A stretch of DNA of 11,942 nucleotides, taken from NCBI GenBank assembly GCA_023300065.1, contig JALZWJ010000404.1, positions 1 to 11,942 of the forward strand, written 5' to 3'. Origin of the DNA: Akkermansiaceae bacterium. GTDB taxonomy: Bacteria > Verrucomicrobiota > Verrucomicrobiia > Verrucomicrobiales > Akkermansiaceae. A program made the translations under genes and the position numbers. This document shows, one piece after another, positions 6,419-11,942 of the stretch. Under the pieces are notes generated by a model. The model did not search any database. It was not told where the DNA came from and saw only the letters and a list, made by a program, of their open reading frames with translations. Within the stretch, counting starts at the first letter, position 1, and every line of letters begins with the position of its first letter.

Positions 6419-6464
6419 AAAAAAAGCCCCGGCAGCTTTCGCTGACGGGGCTTTGAAGTTTTTT
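6419..6464. terminator. Bidirectional intrinsic terminator between rpoC and the DUF2071 gene
   Basis: AAAGCCCCG at 6423-6431 pairs with CGGGGCTTT at 6446-6454, with an inner CAGC/GCTG stem (6433-6436 with 6441-6444) around a TTTC loop. On the minus strand it is followed by seven T residues (complement of A at 6419-6425), ending the rpoB-rpoC transcript about 30 bases after the rpoC stop. On the plus strand six T residues at 6459-6464 follow, so it can also stop DUF2071 transcripts. Confidence 0.92.
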
Positions 6465-6483
6465 GTCCTCTCGCTGAGGCTCC

Positions 6484-9400
6484 TTACTCGCCAACGGCGA
6501 TGTCAGGAACGGGAGCAGCTGGTGCGCCGGAAGCTTCTCCGTCGACGGCAAGTGGGCCATCTTCAGAAGGCACTACAACTGGCTCGGGCTCTTCGACAGT
6601 CATCTCGAAGTCTGATGCCTTGTGGATAGGGAAACCGGTTCCAGCAGGAATGAGGTGTCCGAGAATGACGTTCTCTTTGAAGCCACGGAGGGTATCAATC
6701 TTACCGAGAGTCGCAGCTTCCGTAAGAACACGGGTGGTGTCCTGGAATGAAGCGGCGGAGATGAAGGACTCAGTTTCGATGGACGCCTTCGTGATACCAA
6801 GAAGAACGGGCTCAGCTTCGGCGGGCTTACCACCCTCGGCGCTGACTCGGTCGTTCTCGAGCTTGAAGGTTGTCTTCTCGATCTGGTCACCCCAGAGGAA
6901 TTCGGTATCGCCTGGCTCGGTGATTTTCACCTTGCGGAGCATTTGACGAATGATGATCTCGATGTGCTTGTCGTTGATCTCCACACCCTGCGAACGGTAA
7001 ACCGTCTGGACCTCGTTATTGAGGTGCTCTTGCAGAGCCTGAGGACCACATGCCTCGAGGAGATCCTCGGGGGCAACTGGGCCTTCGGTAATCTGATCAC
7101 CGCGGACAACCATGTCGCCTTCACCAACGATCATGTGCTTGCCCATTGCGACAAGGTGATCGGCAGTTTCGCCGGACTCGGAGTGCGTGACGATGACTTT
7201 ACGCTTACCACGAACGGTGCCTCCAAAGGAGATTTCACCGTCGAGCTTAGAGATGACGCAAGCATCCTTCGGGCGACGAGCCTCAAAGAGCTCAGCAACA
7301 CGAGGAAGACCACCGGTAATATCACCAGTCTTGGCAACCTTACGTGGAGTTCGAGCGAGCTGAACACCCCCAGCGATCTTCGCGTTTTCCTTCACGGAAA
7401 GGTGAGCGCCGACGGGGATGGAGTAGCTATGAAGAACTTCCTTGGTCTTAGGGTCAGTGATGACAATCTGCGGGTGCAAATCCTCTTTGTGCTCCGTGAC
7501 GGTCATGCCTTTCTTACCCGTCGCTTTGTCCGTTTCGGACTGGACGGTAATTCCGGTGATCATGTCGCGGAACTCTACCTTACCACCGGACTCGGCGATA
7601 ATGGGGACAGAGTGAGGATCCCAAGTCAAGATGGACTGACCTTTCTTAACGTCTCCCCCGTCTTCGACGGAGATGACAGAACCGATGACAACATTGTAAG
7701 ACTCAAGCTCGAGGCCATCCTTATCGCGAACGAGGAGGGAGCCGTTTTTGTTGAGAACTACGAAGTTGCCATCCACATCCTTTACGGTGCGGAGTTCCTT
7801 ATAAAAGGCGACACCTTTGCTCTTCGCTTTGATCTCAGGCTGCTTAGTCGCACCGAGCGCAACACCACCGGAGTGGAAGGTTCGCATGGTCAACTGAGTT
7901 CCTGGCTCACCAATCGATTGAGCCGCAATAATACCAACGGCTTCACCGATTTTACCAAGGTTTCCGGTGGCAAGGTTCAGACCGTAACACGCCTGACAAC
8001 ATCCGCGCTCAGACTCACAAGTGAGCGGGCTGCGGATCTTGAGACGCTCGTGACCGATGTTCTCAACGGCGATGGAAGTCTCCTCGTCCATGAGTTCACC
8101 TGTCTTAACGAGTGTTTTACCAGTTACGGGATCCTTAACTGTCTCACAAGAAGTCCGCCCATAGATGCGTGACTGGAGAGTTGCTGCTTCCTCGTCACCT
8201 GAGTAGATGGCGTGGACCGTGATGCCCTTGACCGTGCCGCAATCGGGCTCGGTGAGGATCACGTCCTGAGAAACGTCAACCAACTTACGAGTCATGTAAC
8301 CCGAGTCAGCAGTCTTCAGAGCCGTATCAGCGAGTCCCTTACGAGCACCGTGAGTCGAGATGAAATACTCCAACACGGAGAGACCTTCGCGGAAGTTCGA
8401 GGTAATCGGACGCTCAATGATCTCACCAGAAGGCTTGGCCATGAGGCCTCGCATCCCAGAGAGCTGCTTGATCTGGTTCTTGTTACCACGAGCGCCAGAG
8501 TCAACCATCATGAAGAGTGAGTTGGCCTTTTCCTTACCCTCGTTAAACTCAAGTTTACGATAGAGAGCGTTGGCAATATTGTCACCAGCGCGAGTCCAAA
8601 TATCGACCACTTTCTGGTAACGCTCACCGTTGGTGATGACACCGTTACGATACTGCTTATTAACGGTCTCCACTTCGGAGTAAGCCGTCTTAAGTTCAGC
8701 TGGCTTTTCCTCAGGAATCACCATGTCGACGATACCAATGGAACAACCGGAGCGCATCGCCTCCTTAAAGCCTAATTCCTTAAGCTGATCCATGGTCTTG
8801 ACAGTCTCTTTACCACCGGCTTGCTGGTAACAGCGCCAAATGATATCTCCGATTTGCCCTTTACCAACGTTGTTGTTGAAGAAACCAACGCCTTCAGGCC
8901 AAATTTCGTTGAAACGAACGCGACCAGGAGTGGTCTGGATCACCTTGGATTCCTTATCGCCAAAGACGGTGTCTTTGCCAAAGTCGGGGTTCGCAAGGCG
9001 AATCGGCTGGTGGTAGTCGACCTTGCGGTTCGCAATCGCAAACTCCACTTCCGTGGTGTCAGCGAAGAGGGACAGGTGACCGAGCTTCTCGATCTCCTTT
9101 GGTGTGCGGACCTTAGACCATGTGAGGTAGTACGTTCCCAAAATGATGTCCTGAGAAGGAGTGATCACGGGACGTCCACTCGCAGGCGAGAAGATGTTAT
9201 TTGTCGCTAGCAGAAGCTGGCGGCACTCCATCTGTGCTTCCACGGAAAGTGGAACGTGCACCGCCATCTGGTCACCGTCGAAGTCAGCATTGTAAGCACC
9301 ACATGTGAGTGGGTGCAGACGGATTGCTGATCCCTCAATCAGAACGGGCTCGAAGGCCTGGATGGAGAGACGGTGAAGAGTCGGCGCACGGTTTAACATG

Positions 9401-10674
9401 ACTGGGTGTCCTTTGGTCACCTCAGCGAGGATATCCCAGACTTCAGTCGTCTTGCGATCGATCATCTTCTTAGCTGAACGAACAGTGTGGCAGTAGCCAA
9501 GCTCTTTCAGGCGACGAATGATGAAGGGCTCAAAGAGTGTCAACGCCATCTTCTTAGGAAGACCACACTGGTTCAACTTAAGCTCAGGTCCAATCACGAT
9601 AACGGAGCGACCAGAGTAGTCGACTCGCTTACCAAGAAGGTTCTGACGGAAACGACCGCCTTTACCCTTCAACATGTCGGAAAGGGACTTCAGAGCCCGG
9701 TTTCCAGCGCCCGTGACCGCACGACCATGACGGCCGTTATCGAAGAGAGCATCTACCGCTTCCTGAAGCATGCGCTTCTCGTTACGGATGATGACCTCAG
9801 GGGTCTTGAGCTGCATGAGGTTACGCAAACGATTGTTCCGGTTAATGACACGACGGTAGAGGTCGTTCAAATCGGAGGTCGCAAAGCGGCCACCTTCCAA
9901 AGGAACAAGCGGGCGAAGATCAGGAGGAATGACTGGGAGAATCGTCATGATCATCCACTCAGGACGTGAGTTGGACTGTAGGAAACCACGAGCAAGCTTG
10001 AGGCGCTTAGCGAGTTTCTTACGGTTCTGCTTCGAACGAGTCGCTTCCATTGCCTCCTCAAGCTCAATGATGAGGGGTTCAAGCTTCACCTGGGAGAGGA
10101 GATCACGGATCGCCTCAGCACCCATTCCGGCGCGGAAGGCTTCATCACCGTAGTCGTCCTCAGCATCACGAAGTTCACCTTCAGTGAGGAGCTGGCCATG
10201 CTCGAGAGCAGTCTTACCAGGCTCAGTGACGAGGTAGTCCTCATAGTAAATGACACGTTCCAGTTCGCGGGCGGTCATGTCGAGGACAAGGCCGATGCGG
10301 GAAGGCATACACTTGTAGAACCAAATGTGGGAGACTGGAACAGCAAGGTCGATGTGGCCCATGCGCTCACGACGAACGCGGCTCAAGGTCACTTCAACGC
10401 CGCAACGGTCACAGACGGTGCCCTTGTGTTTGATGCGCTTGTATTTTCCACAGGCACATTCCCAATCACGGGTCGGTCCGAAGATTTTCTCACAGAAGAG
10501 GCCACCCTTCTCCGGCTTGAATGTCCGGTAGTTGATGGTTTCTGGATTGAGCACCTCACCCTGGGACCAGCCCCGGATGGTTTCTGGATTTGCGACGGTG
10601 ATAGCGACCTGATCAAAGGGATCTGGCTTTTTATCGACTCCGTAAAGTTCGCGAAGATTAGTTTCAACACTCAT
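6484..10674 (-). CDS. rpoC: RNA polymerase beta' subunit
   Basis: The 1396-residue protein is close to the 1407 of E. coli beta'. The N-terminal zinc site is Cys73, Cys75, Cys88 and Cys91. The catalytic Mg2+ loop NADFDGD is at 462-468 (Asp464, Asp466, Asp468). The second zinc site is Cys812, Cys886, Cys893 and Cys896, with the same spacing as in E. coli. The trigger-loop region has the invariant MRTFHSGG at 930-937. Together these show an intact, active beta' subunit, which forms one jaw of the polymerase cleft and holds the active-site metal. The last ~40 residues are an acidic, Pro/Ala-rich tail that looks disordered. It lies 56 bases after rpoB on the same strand, the usual rpoBC operon order, and ends at a strong terminator. 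No SD precedes the ATG: the leader is A/C-rich and ends in small repeats. Confidence 0.99.
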   Translation of the reverse strand: MSVETNLRELYGVDKKPDPFDQVAITVANPETIRGWSQGEVLNPETINYRTFKPEKGGLFCEKIFGPTRDWECACGKYKRIKHKGTVCDRCGVEVTLSRVRRERMGHIDLAVPVSHIWFYKCMPSRIGLVLDMTARELERVIYYEDYLVTEPGKTALEHGQLLTEGELRDAEDDYGDEAFRAGMGAEAIRDLLSQVKLEPLIIELEEAMEATRSKQNRKKLAKRLKLARGFLQSNSRPEWMIMTILPVIPPDLRPLVPLEGGRFATSDLNDLYRRVINRNNRLRNLMQLKTPEVIIRNEKRMLQEAVDALFDNGRHGRAVTGAGNRALKSLSDMLKGKGGRFRQNLLGKRVDYSGRSVIVIGPELKLNQCGLPKKMALTLFEPFIIRRLKELGYCHTVRSAKKMIDRKTTEVWDILAEVTKGHPVMLNRAPTLHRLSIQAFEPVLIEGSAIRLHPLTCGAYNADFDGDQMAVHVPLSVEAQMECRQLLLATNNIFSPASGRPVITPSQDIILGTYYLTWSKVRTPKEIEKLGHLSLFADTTEVEFAIANRKVDYHQPIRLANPDFGKDTVFGDKESKVIQTTPGRVRFNEIWPEGVGFFNNNVGKGQIGDIIWRCYQQAGGKETVKTMDQLKELGFKEAMRSGCSIGIVDMVIPEEKPAELKTAYSEVETVNKQYRNGVITNGERYQKVVDIWTRAGDNIANALYRKLEFNEGKEKANSLFMMVDSGARGNKNQIKQLSGMRGLMAKPSGEIIERPITSNFREGLSVLEYFISTHGARKGLADTALKTADSGYMTRKLVDVSQDVILTEPDCGTVKGITVHAIYSGDEEAATLQSRIYGRTSCETVKDPVTGKTLVKTGELMDEETSIAVENIGHERLKIRSPLTCESERGCCQACYGLNLATGNLGKIGEAVGIIAAQSIGEPGTQLTMRTFHSGGVALGATKQPEIKAKSKGVAFYKELRTVKDVDGNFVVLNKNGSLLVRDKDGLELESYNVVIGSVISVEDGGDVKKGQSILTWDPHSVPIIAESGGKVEFRDMITGITVQSETDKATGKKGMTVTEHKEDLHPQIVITDPKTKEVLHSYSIPVGAHLSVKENAKIAGGVQLARTPRKVAKTGDITGGLPRVAELFEARRPKDACVISKLDGEISFGGTVRGKRKVIVTHSESGETADHLVAMGKHMIVGEGDMVVRGDQITEGPVAPEDLLEACGPQALQEHLNNEVQTVYRSQGVEINDKHIEIIIRQMLRKVKITEPGDTEFLWGDQIEKTTFKLENDRVSAEGGKPAEAEPVLLGITKASIETESFISAASFQDTTRVLTEAATLGKIDTLRGFKENVILGHLIPAGTGFPIHKASDFEMTVEEPEPVVVPSEDGPLAVDGEASGAPAAPVPDIAVGE

Positions 10675-10730
10675 GATATTAGTTACTAGATTACTAGTTT
10701 TTGGTTATTAGGTTATGGGTTGAGGTTGAT
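10675..10730 (-). repeat. rpoB-rpoC spacer with TTAYTAG-type short repeats
   Basis: On the plus strand the 56-base spacer holds GTTACTAG (10682-10689) and ATTACTAG (10690-10697) in tandem, a TTATTAG copy at 10705-10711 and an ATATTAG copy at 10676-10682. On the transcribed strand this gives CTAGTAA-like units next to the rpoC start, preceded by a C/A-rich run. There is no SD, no hairpin with a T-tract and no clear promoter. It may simply be a relaxed low-complexity spacer, or a weak translation enhancer or binding site. Confidence 0.5.
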
Positions 10731-11942
10731 TTAGAGCGTGAGATCATCGAGTGAAAATTCATCCGCGGCTTTAGCCCCGGTTTCCGATCCGGAACGTCCG
10801 GGTCGAACATCGAGTCCGAGTGACTGCATCTCTTTGATGAGAACGTTGAAACTCTCAGGAGTTCCTGCTTCGAGTTGATTATCCCCTTTCACGATTGCTT
10901 CGTAGATGCGGGTTCGGCCTTGCACGTCATCTGACTTCACCGTCAAGAGTTCCTGCAGGGTGTAGGCTGCGCCATAGGCTTCGAGTGCCCATACCTCCAT
11001 CTCACCGAATCGTTGACCACCATACTGGGCCTTACCACCAAGCGGCTGCTGGGTAACAAGTGAGTATGGACCAACGGCACGAGCGTGGATCTTATCGGCG
11101 ACGAGGTGACCGAGCTTCAACATGTAAATGATGCCGACCACAACGGGCTGGTGGATTGCTTCTCCGTTACGTCCATCATAAAGAGTGGACTTACCGGCGA
11201 TTGATCCGTCTTTGCCATCACCAATCCAGGTGAAGCCTGCTTGCGTAGGTTCATCTGGTTTACGTTCACGGGCCTTATGTGTGACTCTGTCACCGATGAT
11301 TTTTTGACCATCGACTTTCTTAGCTTCAGACATGTATTCCCAGATGCGATCCTCGTGGATACCATCGAAAATTGGAGTTGCCACTTTGAAGCCGAGGGCT
11401 TTCGCAGCGACACCGAGGTGAGTCTCTAGAACCTGTCCCACGTTCATACGGGATGGAACACCGAGAGGGTTGAGGCAGATATCGACTGGCGTTCCGTCAG
11501 AAAGGTAAGGCATGTCCTCTTCTGGCACGATGACCGAGACAACTCCCTTGTTTCCGTGACGACCAGCCATCTTATCACCAACACTGAGCTTGCGCTTAGC
11601 GGCAACGAAGACTTTCACTTCCTTCACGACACCTGGGTCGATCTCGTCACCACTCTCGATCTGGTCAAGGCGGCGTTCGCGATCTCCGTCGAGCTCGGCG
11701 AAGCGACTCTCGAAGCTAGAGATGATTTCGAGGATCTTGTTACGGATCGGGGAAGGATCGATTTCAATGTGATCATAGACCGACGCCAACTTTCGGAGGA
11801 GGGTCTTGGTGATCTTACGGTTCGCTGGGATGATGATCTCACCGGACTGCGCATTCACGACGTCGAGTGGGATTTTCTCTCCAAGGAGGATGTCGGAAAG
11901 CTTCTCAGTGAGCTGGTCAGTGAGTTGGTCTTTCTTCTTCTT
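10731..11942 (-). CDS. rpoB: RNA polymerase beta subunit, C-terminal part
   Basis: About 403 C-terminal codons are visible. The frame stays open through the right edge, so the N-terminal two-thirds, including the rifampicin-binding region, lies outside. The visible part has [12 protein letters not shown] (about 11547-11582), whose two Lys correspond to the active-site residues Lys1065 and Lys1073 of E. coli. It is followed by [18 protein letters not shown] and the very conserved [34 protein letters not shown] block (about 10970-11075) that packs against beta'. The chain ends roughly 20 residues beyond the E. coli C-terminus with a [10 protein letters not shown] tail. It is the upstream member of the rpoB-rpoC pair. 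The apparent GTG at 11856-11858 is an internal codon, not a start. Confidence 0.99.
   Translation of the reverse strand, partial: KKKKDQLTDQLTEKLSDILLGEKIPLDVVNAQSGEIIIPANRKITKTLLRKLASVYDHIEIDPSPIRNKILEIISSFESRFAELDGDRERRLDQIESGDEIDPGVVKEVKVFVAAKRKLSVGDKMAGRHGNKGVVSVIVPEEDMPYLSDGTPVDICLNPLGVPSRMNVGQVLETHLGVAAKALGFKVATPIFDGIHEDRIWEYMSEAKKVDGQKIIGDRVTHKARERKPDEPTQAGFTWIGDGKDGSIAGKSTLYDGRNGEAIHQPVVVGIIYMLKLGHLVADKIHARAVGPYSLVTQQPLGGKAQYGGQRFGEMEVWALEAYGAAYTLQELLTVKSDDVQGRTRIYEAIVKGDNQLEAGTPESFNVLIKEMQSLGLDVRPGRSGSETGAKAADEFSLDDLTL

Noticed and set aside
6943..8172. A 409-codon plus-strand open frame antisense to rpoC
   Set aside because: It lies fully inside the unmistakable rpoC gene, its product has no recognisable domain, and long antisense frames are common opposite codon-biased genes.

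Overview
The window is a stretch of bacterial core genome from a diderm (Gram-negative-type) organism. It carries LPS-export genes (an LptA/LptC-like protein and lptB), the thrS-infC pair and the 3' part of rpoB followed by rpoC. The most economical guess is a Verrucomicrobiota/PVC-type bacterium. The style of the RpoB, RpoC, ThrS and IF3 proteins, the LPS-export pair and the absence of Shine-Dalgarno (SD) sequences fit that, but I could not run a phylogeny, so treat the phylum as tentative.

Layout, left to right. (1) Bases 1-1985, + strand: the 3' part of an OstA-type periplasmic LPS-transport protein directly abutting lptB. (2) Bases 2086-5476, - strand: read in the direction of transcription, thrS, then infC (with its own likely promoter and a probable AUA start), then a HAD-family phosphatase, closed by a directional hairpin terminator at 2027-2051 that separates it from the convergent lptB. 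(3) Bases 5477-5554: a short divergent promoter region between thrS and a DUF2071 gene. (4) Bases 5555-6283, + strand: a DUF2071/YqjF-like protein with codon usage unlike its neighbours. (5) Bases 6284-6483: a gene-free stretch holding a ~104-nt near-perfect palindromic element followed by a bidirectional terminator. (6) Bases 6484-11942, - strand: rpoC preceded by rpoB, which runs off the right edge; the rpoB-rpoC spacer carries small AT-rich repeats.

Functionally, most of the window is information processing: RNA polymerase beta and beta', threonyl-tRNA synthetase and initiation factor 3. The left end belongs to outer-membrane biogenesis. LptB is the cytoplasmic ATPase that powers LPS extraction, and its upstream partner resembles the periplasmic bridge proteins.

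No CRISPR array, transposase gene, tRNA, rRNA, phage or defence system is visible. The items most worth a second look are the intergenic palindrome at 6298-6401, the probable AUA start of infC, the lack of SD sequences at every visible start, a ThrS without a TGS domain, and an acidic tail on IF3. No gap longer than about 200 bases lacks a gene.
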